Translations under genes and position numbers: made by a program | The notes under the pieces: generated by a model | Told to the model about the DNA's origin: nothing | Seen by the model: only the letters and a program-made list of their open reading frames with translations | The model's database searches: none | Assembly (NCBI GenBank): GCA_014549065.1 | Contig: JACDOX010000151.1 | Location: 1,349,041-1,413,040, forward strand | DNA length: 64,000 nt | Direction: 5' to 3' | Source of the DNA: Cardinalis cardinalis | Taxonomy: Eukaryota; Chordata; Aves; Passeriformes; Cardinalidae | Shown here: piece after piece, positions 31,485 through 46,400 of the stretch | Layout: the number at the start of each line of letters is the position of its first letter | Numbering within the stretch: position 1 is the first letter of the stretch

Positions 31485-34400
31485 CTGGAGGGACCAAAAA
31501 GAGTGGAGGGCACAGTTACCACTTCCATAAGCACTTGGCAAGAAAAGGGGCAAAATTCTGAATGTGGAATCACAGTCAAAACATCTCCTGTACCATGACC
31601 TNGGACAGAAGTCTCCAAGGTCAGATGTAGGTGTACACCACCACCTGTACATGGCAAAATGGCACCATGGTGACAACACTGAAGCCATGACAGGAGAGCT
31701 CCTCCAGCTGTTGTCCCACAGCCCANAGAGGAGTGAGAAGGCAGTGCAATTGTACTGAGACTAGCTGTTCTTCCAAGGGACATGCTAGCAAGTTTATTAC
31801 CCTAAGAGTGAACTGGATCAGAAATCTGTTTCTCAGAGCTGGGACCTGTATTCCAACATGAACACCACAAAGACCCTTTGGGGCTCGTGCTCTGCCTGCA
31901 AAACACACTGCACTTACTCTTCATGTTCCTCAATACAGAACATGATGGCAAGGGAGGAAGGATGTGGATCTTACCTGGACTCCAGTTTTGAGGGAGATTT
32001 CACGGAGCAGGGTGATTTTCTGTAGATTATACACTTCAGCTGCTTGGTCAGCATTCTCACTGCAGAAAGTACACACAAGCTTCAGCTCTCAGGGGAGTTT
32101 CTGCTCAAGGCCATTGCTCCATTGTGGGTACCTGAGGCACAGGTCCCTGTGCAGCCAGGTCTAAGCCAAACCAAGGACTAACACTGCAGAGTTTGCCCAC
32201 AGTCTGTGAAAGCTTCCAGAGCACAGCAGGGCTTTTACAGAANTCCTACGTGTGTTCTCAAAGCCCACTGCAGTGTTTGGGCTGAGTACCTTCAGCTCTT
32301 GGTGAGGAGTGAGCAGTCCCTGTCACGAGGGGATGANTGCTGTCCAACTGCCAAAAGTTGGTTTTTGTCTTGGGCCACTTCACTGTGAGTGCTAAACTGG
32401 AAGCACCAATGTGCCCCTTCCTTATTTCCCATCTCTGCTCATGTACAGGAACAGTTGTCCTTTTTTCTGGAGCCAAAGCTCCCTTCAGCCTAAATCACTG
32501 TTGATATAGACAAGTATCTTCTGACTATACTACTTCTGCTTCTCACCTTCTGATCCTTTCTGTACCCTTAGGAAAGGTTTCCCTTCCTCCTCTGCTTTTC
32601 ATGGCTGCCTTTGCATCATAGGTTTCATCTGATTCAAAGTCTCACTTTCCCATTCCTACTCTTTGCCCAATTTCTTTCCATTAAAGATTTGTGTAAGTCC
32701 CTCAAGGGTAGAAATTTTATGCCAACAGAAAACAAATAAAAAAGGGAGGTTCTGTTAATGAACAAGAGCTACAGAAGTTTGGTGAATCCAGGGACAAGCC
32801 AGGGTCACCTGCTCCACTTACCATTCAAGACTGAAATCAAAATAGTTCTTTGCTTCTGAACAAATATTCTTCCATAGTTCCTGAGGGGTCATGCTTGCCC
32901 ACGCAGTGTTATCAGCATTGCCAAGGTTCCTGTTTTTCCGTTTCTTATTCCTCTTCTTGGAGACCAGCTCATCAGCTGGAAGATGGGCAATGGGATTTGG
33001 GAAGGAGCTCAGAAAACAATTGAGGAAGTGACTGATGGCAGCAGATAAACCTGACAGCTCCACACCCTAGAGGGAAACACCAGAGTCAGTCAGGAGGGAC
33101 ACCTGCCATCCCACAGCACTGCTCCAGCCCCGAGCCCCACACACACCCAATCCTACACAAACAGGGGCACCTTCCACCAGAGGGACAGGAAGGCAGCATG
33201 TCGAAGTGGCACCAGCACAGACAGAGTTATGGCAACATAGGATTGTGTGCCTACACACAGAAATGTAGTGCAGGCATATCTGGGGCTGCTACCTGGGACA
33301 GAGAGAGCAGAGAGAGCAAAGAAGGTTTTGGCACTGGAACTGAGCCAGGTGTATTGCTAGGTTGNGTGTGAATACAGCCTACCAGGATATATAGTGTTGA
33401 GTCAATTAAAAAGGCTTCTTAGAAGGGCAAAACCAACACTGTTTAAGAGGAAAAAGTATTACGAGGAAAACAAGCTGTGATTTCACTTTTAAAAGCCTCC
33501 AATGTAATGACTGAGGATCTGGGGACGAAAAGCATGAACGATTGCTCTCTGGGAAAGCTTTCTTCATGTGGGAACTTGTTTTCCCTTACATACAGGCCTG
33601 TACCTATTTCAGTGCTGATGAGCTTGTACTTCTTGTTGCCATGCAACCCCAGGAACTGNCTAATGAGAGGAGAACCCCAAACAGCTCTGTTTGTGGAAAA
33701 AAGTCATTAGGNAGGACATACAAGGCAACAGGTCAGATTGCAGGTCATACCTGGAGGTACGTCTTGAAGATGTGTTTGGCTGATCGAGTGATCAATTCAC
33801 TGATTCCAATTTTCTACCCAAAGGAATAAAGAACAGACTGAGTGCATTGGCAAGAATATGGAAAAATACACTGGGCTTTTGAAATGGTCTTTTAGCAAGA
33901 TCTGCAGAAGATACACTATTCTCTCTGCAGCACAGAACTGCAGAAGCATTTGACAGCTCTCCTGGAGCCAGTGAGGAGCCCCTGGCACCTCTGTGCCCAC
34001 AAGCCACAGGTGCAGCTCAGCAAAGCTCCAGCAGTGCTTCTGGGGCTGCCACAGCGCAGGCCCTGCCTGCTCCTGGGCAGCCACACTCACAACACTTCAG
34101 AGTTTGATCCAAAGCCCAGATGTGTCTTACTTAGAGGCTTAAAAAAAAATGCATGGCTGAAAATCCAACTGTGTAACTCACTATTACATCTGGGAATCCC
34201 TGAAGCAATTCTCTACTCCAAAAGATACTTACAGTTCCTAACATTATGAAATCCATTAAGGATTTGGAAAAAAAACCTCCCCGGCCACCACTTACAGGTC
34301 CTCCTCCCTCCTCCCCTGTTCTTGAAGCTGTTTATTTTTACACAGAGAGAACAACTGGCCAAGTGGGAATCTCCTTGGGACAAATGATGCCAGAATGGTT

Positions 34401-37400
34401 TGAATTGTCTGCTGTTAAGGCTGATGCTTACAAAGATGTGATCCAGCTGTGCATGGCCGGGGGTCTTGGTGATGAAGTTGATCACCTTGCCCAGGTAACG
34501 CATGTTGATGCCCCTCTGGTGCATGGCCTCAGCCAAGGTCGCCCCATCCATGGGGAGCACCGTGTGATCCAGGCAGTCCTTCACCTGCAGGGAACGTACA
34601 GACTTGGTTACTGAGGACAAACACAAAGGAAAGAACTTCCATTTTAAAAAATATTTTAAAAACCCACACCAGGAGGCAGGACAGGCATTCCCCTATGCCA
34701 CTTCAGACACCTCCTTACCTGGACCTGAGGGTTGCCCTGACCCCAAACAAGACTCTTTTGGTGGGTAACACCTGCTGTAACACCAGGGACCACCNTGGTA
34801 ACGCAGGGGGGACACCTGCAGTAGCCAGCCCAGTCTGGGCCAGNTCTTTGCCACTGGGGCCAGTTTCACTCCTCTGTCCCAGCAGGGAAGAAGCAGCACT
34901 ACCCTCTCTCAGAGGCAGAGGCAAAACAACTCCTACCTCTGTGCAACTAGCAGGCTGACCCTTCTTTAAGGGCCTCACAGTCACTAATTGCCATTTCTAA
35001 TTAAAAGAGTATGTGGAGCTGTGCACACATAGCTGATAAGGACAAATGGCACTTGCATGTTAAGTCGTGCTGCAGTGCTGATAAACAGTTGTTTAATTCA
35101 CGTCATGGAGTAACACCCAGCTCCTCTCTGATATGCACAGGACTACCTGCTACAGCAGCTGTCTGCAACCTGCTCTCACACAGGCCTGTGCAGTGTTTTG
35201 GGTTTATATACTGGAGTATCAACCACCTTGTGATCAGCAATCACCAAGCCCTTTTCTAACTNCTTACCTCCTTTTTTGTTTAAAGACTGAATAGCTGGTT
35301 CTGAAGGCTGTGCTGACTACAGAATTAGTGGATTTAGAGTTCAGAAGAAACTTTCCAACAAGGAAAACCCTCTTGCAACACAAGACCAACAACTCCTGGA
35401 CCTCTTGGAGTAGAGCTCATGAGAGCCCTGCCAGTTCCAGTGCCTGCTCTGACAGCTGCATTAGCCATCAATTCAGCAAGCATCTCAGGAAGGAAGAAAC
35501 TGGGATTTCTTATGTGGCCAAGTGTATGGGTAATGTCCAAAATGCTTAAGACTTACAGAAGGAGTTTTTAATGACTGCTATTAATTAAAACAATTTCCCA
35601 GTTCACTTCAAATTATTAGTCACTGACTGAGTCACAGCCAGGGTCAGCTAAAACAATAAGCTGTGAAGGATGCCTAGGGCTAGGGAGGATGCTTTATGTG
35701 GTCTCTATTGTCCCAAANTCTTAGCAATAGCTTTAATTACCAGTGCCAAAAACTTTTTGTTGGATTGAGGTGAGAAAATTGTGCCATGATGTCAGATGGG
35801 CAAAGGAAAACCCGTCGTGCCTTGCACGCAATGCTCATGCTGTTCCCCAGCAGTGCCAGAGCCTGCAGCTGCTCAGGTAAAGCTGAGGTCACCAGGGCCA
35901 CTGCTTGCGCAGAGCAGCCAAGCTCTGAGGGCAGCATCACTACTGGCTCTGGGTTCCTTACCAAGCCTGGGATCTGGCAGGACAGCAGGAACGCAGCAGC
36001 GTCCTTCAGCAGCTGCTTCTGATCCTGCACCTCCTCTCTGCTCGACTCTGGGAAGCGAACGCCTGGGAGAGACAAGAGAAAAAACATCAACCACAGCAAC
36101 TCACAGAAACCTAACTGTCTCCCTGGAATGCTGGATGCTTCAAAAACTTATCTCAAACGATAAGTGTTTTGATGGGAAGAGCATTGGCTGCTGTGTTCAG
36201 GCAGTGGCTGGGCTGCTCAGACTCAATGGTTTGGCCATTCTCCTGCAATGTGCCTGCACGCNGCCCCAGTATTCACCCCAAGAAGCACTCTGGGAGCTTC
36301 TCAATTTCCCAATAAAAAATATGGCTCCAAGTAATGGAAATTCATGCCTGTGCCTGATGTGTGCATGTGAAAGGGCACTGTGACTGCTCACTGAAATGTT
36401 CCTAAAACAAACCCAGCCCTTCACTGAGGTCCCAACATCAGTCGTTCAACTACAAGTGTTATTTTTTGTCTAAACTACTACATGAGGATCAAATTTGATC
36501 TTTTCCCTCCCTCTGCTTCTTTTCACGTGGTCTCACAGCTGGGACGCTGGAGAATCACAGAAGGATTCTTGGCAGCAACCCACAGCCCTCCCCCGGGGGT
36601 GGGAGACGCTCCTCTTGGCTGCCCTTGGCAGCTCCGGCACTGCAATCCATTGCTGCTTCCTCTCTTCTGTATGTCCGTGCTTCACAGAGGGCCCTGCACC
36701 CTGCCCAGCCTAACAAAACCAGCAACAGCCTTGCCNGCAGCACAGTGTTTATCTGCAGCTGGCTGACACAGCCACCCTCTGAAGGGCTGGTCCCAGCTCT
36801 GNGTATACGTACCTGGGGAGAAAATATCTGGGTTAAACCGAATATCAAATGATGTGTCACTAATGGAGCCTACAGCCTTGCAAGCATTCCGAATCACTTC
36901 TCTGCTTTTGGGATCCACTGGAGCAGGAAGAAAAACAGAATACAAATGAATGTGGAGTTCAGGAAATGACAGACCTAGCTACTAAATTAAGTTTCGTTAC
37001 TAAAAATAGCAATGATGGCACATTCTGAAGAAATCCATTATAAAAACAATCAATTGTAAAGGAGAATGGCTGCAAAGTCAGAATAAGAGAATATAAGATG
37101 ACCCAAAAACCCCATGGATATCCCCACNTCCAAGCATATGCACTCAGAAATCCAAGCCTGGGGTTCCCAAAGGTGCCTGTGCACTGCTGGCCTCCTGCCT
37201 GGCCCCAGCCCTCCCCTGCACTCCACAGGCCAGCCTGGCCAGGCTCTTGCTCCCAGGGAAGAGTTGAGGGGCTGGTGGCCTTGCTGGGTTCAGACNGCTC
37301 ACTCCCCCCGCCTGCAGGGGCGAGTCATTCATCAGGGTGTGAGCAGCTCCAACAAAGAGGCCAGGCAACACTGACAGGCAGCCAGTGCTTGTCCTGTTTA

Positions 37401-40400
37401 ACCACCATCAGTCACCCCAACCACCCCCAGCCTGGCGCAGCTCCCANCAGGGGCTGGTGCTGAGGATGAAGTACCTGTTCCATCGTCGGACGCGATGGTC
37501 TCCGCGAGCTCCTTCACCTGATCCAGCCCAGTCACGCTGTCCTCTATTTTCCCATCCTCTGACTCAGGCCTCTCACTGTCTGCCGCGCCATTCTCTGCAG
37601 AGGCTCCATTTTCCAGCGCAGTTGAGCTCTCCTGCTTGTTGGCTTTCTGCTGCATCAGCTGCAGCGCAGCCAGCTTCATGAATAAGAGATACCTGCACCA
37701 AAGGGAAAAGGCAATTCAGCACAGCAGAATCCCAGTGCACCACACATCTGGAACATGTCCCACTCCCTGAGCTCCCCTGCCTTGCCAGCACCAAGTGACC
37801 CAAACATCCCACCACAAACATGCCTACAGCAGTGCCCACAGGATTTTTTCCAGCCTCTAGAAACAAACATAACTTTCAGGACCTTGGGAAAGCCTTAAAA
37901 AGCAGCATAAATCCTTCCTGTTCCCTAGCCATCAAGTGGAAAAGACACCTGCAGAGAAAGAACTTCTAGATGTTTGGACAGGAATCAACAATAATAGATC
38001 TGGACACTAAAACACAAACCATCTCTTTCCCTGGCTCCCTGTCCAAATCCCTACTGTTCTCACCTCTTGTTAATTAAGTTCCTATAACTGCATTTACATA
38101 GCCAAGCAATAGGGCAATTAGCTGCTCACTTCTGGGAGCTCTGTTGGGATGCTCCCAGGACAGTGCAGCAAGGTCCTGACTTGAACCATGGCCAGATGCA
38201 CGTGGAGAAGGGAGAAGCTCTGCTCACCTGTGTTCTACAAAGGCATCAACAAGCTCTTGACGAAGACAGCAAAGCTTGTGTCTGTGCTGCTTGGGGAACC
38301 CCATTTTCTTACATTCCTCTGGCATCTCCTCCCCTTCAACAGGCAGGAAGTTTAGATCTGGAGGGAAAGTGCGTAGCAGGTCCAGGATGTAGTGACGCCC
38401 ATCATTGCCAATAATGCCTTTGCACTCTACTGAGGAGCACAGCTCCACCTCCTCATTCTTGTCGTTGAGAACTTTGTGCTTCTGGATCTTCAGCGGCCTG
38501 CTGGTCTTCTCCAGCAGCTCCAGGTACTTAGGGTGTGACACAACTGTCTTGCCAAAGTCTATTGACCCATAGATGACACTCTGTTCCTGCTCCCGCTCCA
38601 AGATGCCAGGGATAATAGACTGAGCTGTCACCCTGTAACCTCTGTAATCCACCACAACAGTCCCCAGNGTGTACAGCCCTTCCACATCCACAGCGTTGTA
38701 GGTCCGCACTCCATTGAGATCATTGGTGGGAGCCACGTAAGCAGCAACGTCTCCACCAAAGTCCTTGTAGTGGTCACGGACATCAAAGCCCAGGCTGAAG
38801 AAAATGTTGTTCCAGATGAACATCTGCATCTTGGTCTCCTCACTGGGGTTGATGGCCATGACATTGCCATCAATGACAGCCATAGCACCTCGTGTTGCTG
38901 CTGCAGTGAAGTCACTGTGAACCTGGAGGCACATGGAGAGAAAGCGGGGTCAGGATGGGCCCCCATGCTCTGAAAGCTCCCTGCATATTTTTCCTTTGCT
39001 CCTCTCATCCCAACAGCCTTTCAGCAGGCAGGCAGGTAGGTCACGGCTTTTACTGCTGTGAGCCTGGCTACTGACTTCAATACAAGTCCCAGGAGCCAGA
39101 ACACAGGCAGCAAAGAAGGGGCTGAGTGAGGAGCTGCCTGCATATCCCGAAGTTACCTTGAAAATGGCTCGTTCTCTCAGTAGCCTCTCAGGCAGGTTCT
39201 TGCGTGGCAGCTCCCGTGTGGTTTGCAGCTCCTCATTCCAGTCTCTGGTCTGAAAAAGGGAGGGAAAGCCTTGTGGGATGCAATGCATTGTGTGGGAAGG
39301 GGCTGGNGAGGCAGCATTCCTGCTTCACAAGGCATTTTGGGAGAAAAGGGAGAAGAAGGGGCAAGAATTCAGGCTGCTGTGGGGCTCAGAGGAAGTGACT
39401 TAGCAGCAGGAATGAACACACCTCGAGAGTGGACTTTATTCAGCAGCAGTTTGGGACAGATCTTGCATCAGCCCAGCCAGTGCAGGGGCACTGAAGGGGC
39501 AGCACGGTGCAGGTGTCATTAGCCAGTGCTGTGGGCACACTGCAAGCACGTGCTGCCCACGGCNGGCCATTGCTGCCCTGCAGCACTTTGTGCTAGAAAG
39601 CTGCAGCTGAAGCATTTGGAGCAGTCTGCTCAGAGACACGAGCCATTCCAGGCCTGACTGGCACGAGGGAGTGGCCTCCCTCCCGTGCAGTGGCACTCTT
39701 CAGAGAAGGGACATGGAATTTATAAACACCCAAGCAGGAGCTGCTCCTCTCAGTCACTTCTGTGCTCATGGACCTGCAGCCTGAGCAGCACAGCCCCTGT
39801 AGTCAAGGGCCCTGTGAAGAACAAGGACTCCTGCAAGTTTTCCTTTGATGATCAAAACCCTCCCACAAATAACAGAGGTTACTTTTTGGAAGTTAANTTG
39901 TTCCTGGCACAGCTGGCCGCAAAAGTCTTGCCAGTGTCATCAGGCAAAGCAAGACCAGTACCTGTCCAGGTATGTGCTCCTCGTAGCCCAGCCTGGAGGT
40001 GTAGGCGTCCTCTGCCCGGACACAGTCCATGGCGTGCTCTGCCTGCGGGGCTGTCCAGCTGTACACTTGGAAAGGAGTGGCTATCCTCTCAAAGGGGTGT
40101 CTCTGAACCCTAGTTTGGGAGAAACAACAATTACACATATATAAAGGAAGAATCCTTTGTATTCCAAGAGAATACAAAGGTGCTTTCACACCGGTCCCTA
40201 CAGGTCACGATGCAACAGAGGCGCGCAGTGGAAACCCAAGCGCCGCCGAAGGTCTCTCGTGTAATCTGGCTGCTCTCAGCAGGGGCTGGGGGCTCATCTG
40301 TAGCTACTTCTGGCCCAAGAGGCAACACAGTACAGCCATTTTTAAATGGCCAGATAGTCACAGTGGTGGCTGGAGGCCACTGCTAATTTCAGCCCTCGTC

Positions 40401-43400
40401 TATTGTCACTTTCATCTCCTTAATGAAGCAGGAGCAGAGCTCCCAAACGCCACACAATGTGCCTATCAATCCACACCCTGCTGAGCCGAGGCAGTTCATT
40501 AAGTGACTCTGAAGAATGACAGGCTTTTGCACAGGACCCACTGTCCTGGAGCAGAACAAATGGTCCCTGCAGCAAGGACAGGAGAATCAAACAATGCCTT
40601 ATTGCTGTGTTATTATTATAGGAGCTAGAGGAAATGACAGAATATTAACATGCACAGACATGTTTAAAATAACCAACCTCTAGCCACTGTAAGCCTACAC
40701 AAAGCCCTCTTGTGTTATTACTTTCACTGATATTTAGGCTTCAGTCTCTCTTGTTGCTCAGGGAGATCCTCAGAGTGCTGCCCTGTTGTTCAGTCAGGTG
40801 CTCTGGTCCTTGCAGCTTCCATTGATGTGTCCCTACCACCCACCACTGCCTGAGCTCAGAGAAGCAGGCACTGCAATCCCTGCTGCACCAGTGGCATCCA
40901 GCTCCCCAGAACCAGCTGAGCCTCCCCAACTCCACACTGGGCTGCTCAAGGAACTAGAGAGGAAGAAGCACTGCTACCGTTTCTTCTGCAGAGCAGAGAA
41001 GTTTTTTTTGAAGGTAGGGCTGATCTGGTTAAGTAGTTCCACCAAGGAATGACTGAGAAAACTAGGGTTTGCAGGTTTGGGATTGAAGTTGTATGCAGTA
41101 GACCTGCAAGAGAAAAAAAAAAGAAACAGTCAAAAGCCACTGTCATACCTGAGACTTTCCACACTCTAGGAACGTGGAACATGACTGAGAGCTCTTCATA
41201 CATGCACAGTATCAAAGGCTGCACCATGTGCCCTTGCCTGTGGGACAGAGACCATGGGGCAAAGAGGCAGATGGGCAGCAAGGACCTTATCCAGTCTCCC
41301 CACATGAAACCGCCAGTAACCCTGTACCTGTCCCTGATGGTTTTTTAATTCAGACCTTTTTCAGCCATCCNCAGGATCAAGAGAGGCTACTATTTTTATA
41401 GCTGGGAAGGACTGATTTCACAGAACTTCTTGAACACACCAAAGGTGCCTTTGCTTAACAAAGAAACCCCTCAGCACAGCTGCTCCAACAGGCATAGCCG
41501 CAACAGCTCTCACAGTTACCATTAAAAAAACAAAAAAAGAAATTATTTGTAGTCAAATCTGGACCCAGCTCAGGGAGTTCTGACAAGCTGTGCTTTTGCT
41601 TCAGGGCAAAATGAGATAGTTGCAATAGTCAGGATGGAATTTCCTCCCAACTCAAAATGCTCTAAATAGCTGATGACATTATGGGATGTTTAAACTTTCC
41701 CTAAAGCACCAGGCATTTAGCCACTGTGGAGAAGTGGTACCAGGCATAACTGAACAGCCCAATCCAGTATAGCAACTCCCACAAACCCATGTGAGCAGCG
41801 AATTAAAACANGCTGTTTCTGCCACAGGAAAAGAAAAGGCTGCAACTGTTTGTTTATGAGTTGTTTTCCAGTTGGCTGCTGCAGGGCAGGACAGGAAGAA
41901 TCTCAGTTACTCACTGATTCAAGTAGAATCCCCGTGTGGAGGCAGTGATGCTGACGTGCCGATCCTCCACCGTGATCACGTACAGATACATGAGGTCCCC
42001 GTGCATCTTCCGGTTCCCGGGCGGAGGGTTCCAGCCACTCATCGTCAATACCTTTAGGCACTGCAAAGGCTACAGCAGAACACAACACAAGCAACTCCTG
42101 TCAGCAGGAATTCATTTCTTTGAGTAAGAGTCACTCAATGTACATGCCAGATCCCTTTTACCTGCTGCCCTTGCTCTATTCCAGAAACAGACCTAACAAA
42201 CGCACCTGGTCTCCTGAGCACAGCTTCCTGAGCCCTCTGCAGTCCACTAGTTTGCCTTTCACACCATGAGACATGGGTGACAGGCCACCATACCCTGGGC
42301 CTTTGGGCTGCACAGGGTANGGATTTCTTGCTGTACTTGTTTTCAAATGGCAGCTTCTAAACCAGAATCCGAGTGGGAGGGCATGGGAAAGCTAAGAGCA
42401 ATCTGTAGTGACCTGCAGATCCTGTCTCCAGGACTATGCAGAGGAATGCTGCTTTCCCTTCTCTGCCACCCATCCCAGCAAGCCTGGCCCTTCCATACTC
42501 TGCAGATGTCCAGANTCCATGTCCAGTGTTTTGCACACCAGCTCCTGGACTTCATTCTTTTGGCTAAGCAGTGCTATCCCAGCGCTTGTTAAGCACCAAG
42601 CAGAGCAAATCCCAAAGTCCACTTCAGCTCAGCTTTCAATCCCTGACCACCAGTTTGCTGTGAGGAATGTGCCAGTAGCTGTTTGACACAGGAAAACTCT
42701 ACCTTCCAGTCTCTGTTCTGAGGCTGAAGGGCACACAGGGGCCTCTCTTTGCTACCTGGCAGGATATGTTCAGGAGGGGTGCAGTCAATTTGTTCCATTT
42801 CAGTACCTTTCTTCTTCCGTTTTCCACTGTCTAGAACGGACAGAGACATAAAGTCATTTCTGAAAAGTGCACATTCCCTCCCCCAGTCATCATTCAAAGA
42901 CAGATGCAGAAGTACTCCAAGTATTCTCTGCACTCCTAAATGACACAGGACAGCCAATTGTTACTGTGTGTTAAACTAAGCAAGGAGTCAGGGAATGAAA
43001 CCACTGACCACACCAGGGAAGTCTTTTTGACCCGTACCTCCCAGGTCTCCTTCAGTGAAGACACTCAGGAAGGACAGTGAGTTACAGTCCACACCATTGA
43101 AAGCATCTGATGGGTCAAGACTCTTCAGAAGGTCCCGAATGTGGCGCACGTGTATCCTGGCTTCTCGCACTGTGTATGGCTCTGATGACCAAAAAGTGAG
43201 GAAAGAAACTGGAATTAGACAGTTGCTTACCCCTTTGGCACACAGGTCTCAAAATGGAACCAGAGGAAAGAGCTGACAGGTGGCCAAAATCACTCCTTGA
43301 GAAAACCCTCACTCATTCCCCCCCATGTCTGAAGGAACTTGCCTTCCACCACTTTCAGCAGTGAGCCCTCCTGCAGTCCTTCAATCGTCTTCAGCTCAGC

Positions 43401-46400
43401 AAAGTTATCCAGGACGTTGCCATCCAGCTGCAGGGAGAAGCAGGTCCGATGGCAGGTATCCTCTCGGTCCATCAAAACTTGATGGATTTCTTGCACCATC
43501 TCTTGAGGAGAAACCTTAAGAAGGTAAGAACACAATTGTTGTTTACCCTCCCACATGCTCTTGCCAAGCTTTGCCCCTCAGCTGCAATATCAAAAACCCC
43601 TCAGACCTCTCCCTCCAGGCTTGGAAAGGGAGACTCTACCTCCCTTTCCAGGAAGACCTCTTCTGCTCCTGCTGGGAGGGCAGTGTCACCTCTGGCAGGG
43701 TCAGCCACCTGAGTTCCACCCCACGGGGCTTGGCACCCAGAGATGTAACAGCCAGGCACTGCACCAAGCACTTGGCACGGCACAGAGGTGACAGAGGGCA
43801 CTGAAGGAACAGCAGGTGGTGGGGGAAGTGGGGTTCTTCCCTTATCCATTCACACCAGATTAGTGGTCAGACCTTGAATGCTGCCCATGGAAAACAGCCC
43901 AGCTCCTCCTCCCCATGCGTGGTGTGCTGTGCCAGTGCCACACCTCCACAGGGCTCAGGGGAGGCCAGACCCACCCTGAGCACCAGGGCTGCTCCCCCAC
44001 CTCCCTGCTCTGCTCCAGCACCACTGACACTGCTGAAAACCCAGAGGGCTCGGGGTAGTTTACATAAGCTGCTGTAAACAACGCGGCCTGCTATTATTAG
44101 CCCATTAAAACTAACAGCCAGGGAGATTTAAAGGAGGCAAAAAGCCAGTCTGAGACACAGCTATTTCCACAGGGATGGGATTTTGCTGCACTCTCTGCCA
44201 GTCTTGGGCAGATAAGAACTTCCCACTGGGTTTAGATTCCATATGCCTCTCCCCAAAATTAAGGGATACTTCAATTAGATAGTTTTTGGTGAAGTATCAA
44301 GCTAAANGGGACTATGAACCAGGCCTGTCAGAGCCCATCCTGACCTGGCAGCATGTCACTGTCCACAGAGCTCTCCACAGAGCTCTCCATGCAGAGGGAA
44401 GTGGANACTGCATCAGTCCCTTGGTCTTCAGGCTTGAGCTCCCTGAGCTGTGTTAGCACCTGTCACTGTACCAAACCCAGGCTGGCCTGAAGCAGCATCA
44501 TGTCATAACTGCTGAGCAAGCAAGGGATTTTCCCTTCCTCACTCAGGCCCAGAAATCACGTTTTCACAACACTGCTTTAGAACAGCCCAGAAGTGGGAAG
44601 GCCATTTTCCCTGTGCCCAGCTCCANAGCCAAGCCCCTCTGTGATGGACAAAGAGCTACACCACAGTGAGTTCTCCTTCCCCTTGCTCCACACCTGGGAT
44701 CCAGAATGAAACACCCTCCCTGTCCTTGCAATGCCCAGGCAGGCCTGGGCCAGGCAGCCTCTTGCTCACGTCTCTTCTTCCTTTATTTCTCTCAAGGCAC
44801 TGGCCAGGCAGTCTCCTGCACCCTCCATCCTTTGCTGCCTCCCTCCCCACCTAGCTCTGGTCAGAAGATAGACAGGTCAGGGAGCTGTGAGCAGCCTGAA
44901 GGTACAGTGCAGACTGTGAGGCTGAACAGGGGCCTTCCAGGCACTGCCTCCCTCCCTGCCTGCCTGGCTGAAAGGATCTGCCTCAAATACTCTCCACCTC
45001 TGTTCCCTTCCCCAGCTGGCGAGGGCAGGTACCTGCAGGGAAAAGGGCTCTATCCCTGGTGCACAGATCTTGACAGTAAATCCCGTGTCCTGTATGACGA
45101 TGACCTCCTGGTCGTTCCCATCTTCTCCCGGCTCAGCCTCCTCGTGGCCATTCTGCTTGGCATCCTTGTCGCCCTTGAGGCTGTCATGTGGGCCGCTGCC
45201 ATTCATCAGTGCCACGCCAGANGGGTGCTCTGGGCAAGGACAGAGGGGTTTAGACAGGGTCCTCTCCAATGGGCTGCAGAGACTGGCCTGGACACCGCAA
45301 AGCCCGAGCTGATCAGGGGCTAAAAGGCAGAGTTTTATTCTGCACTTGCTGTTTACTAGACAGAGGTGTGCCAGGCCCTTCCTCCCTTTCCTCACAGCAT
45401 AATTAGGGTGCTCTCGCTTGTCTGCGGTGTTTGCATCTTCCACAAACCATGTGCAGAGAGGGGAGGGAAGGAGAGCAGGAAGGATGTGTCAGTGTACACC
45501 ACACTGAGCTGTCTTAAGCCTCTTAATTAAAAAAAAAAAAAAAGGGTGTGTGGTGCTTTGCGGCCTGGAGGCAGCTGTAACCTCTGCACCAACACGTTAG
45601 AGAGCAGAGGGAGAGGGAGGCCGGCGGCTGCCCGGCACCGCTGCGCTCACGAGGCAGCCCGGTTACTCCACAGGCACACAACAGCTCCCACGGCCCTGCC
45701 CACCTTTGGCCACCCTCTGCATTTCCAAAATACTTCACAGAGATCCCATGGTGCCAGGGCGAGGCTTTGCCTAAGCACTTTTATTCAAGAAAATGGTGAC
45801 GACATTTGACATTTTAAGTGCTCGTTTAGACAGATGTGTCACAGGGCTGGGGAGCTCTCTGCACCCTCCTCACAGCTCTTCAATGCTTTGTTTTCTTTTC
45901 CAATGAGCTGGATGGCATCAGAGAACTGATAAGATCTAGGAAGCTGCCAGTCTCCTAGAAGAGCCTACATCCTCTGAACCAGGCTGGGGACCACACTAAA
46001 GAGGACTAAGGGGCTGCCAGAAGAAGCTGGAAGAGCGGAAAGAGCTACTGATAGCAACTCCGGGAGACGGCAGAGTACCCCTTGCCCCCAGCGTGCCAAG
46101 GGCACCACCCCACCCCACACACCTGGGGCAGTGGGTGTTGGAGAACAGCTGGCATCGTGTCCCTCAGGCTGTGCTCCCAGCAGGGCTGGCCCAGCACACT
46201 CAGCTGCACCACAAGGTCACACTCAGCAGTGCCAGCTTGGTACTCTCAGGCACCCACTTGCAGGCAGCACAGATGGAGCAGGTGGGGTGCTTTCCCAGGC
46301 AGCAGAAACAGCCTTTCTGAAAGGCTGCACAGGGCCAGGACAGCTGCAAGCCAGGCTAATGCCTCGAGGCTGCAGCCCTGCAGCCAGCTCCACCTGGCAG

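Noticed and set aside
43290..43342. Continuation of the CLUH exon 3 frame beyond VVEG
   Set aside because: The frame reads into the intron; conservation resumes only at the next exon via the GC donor.
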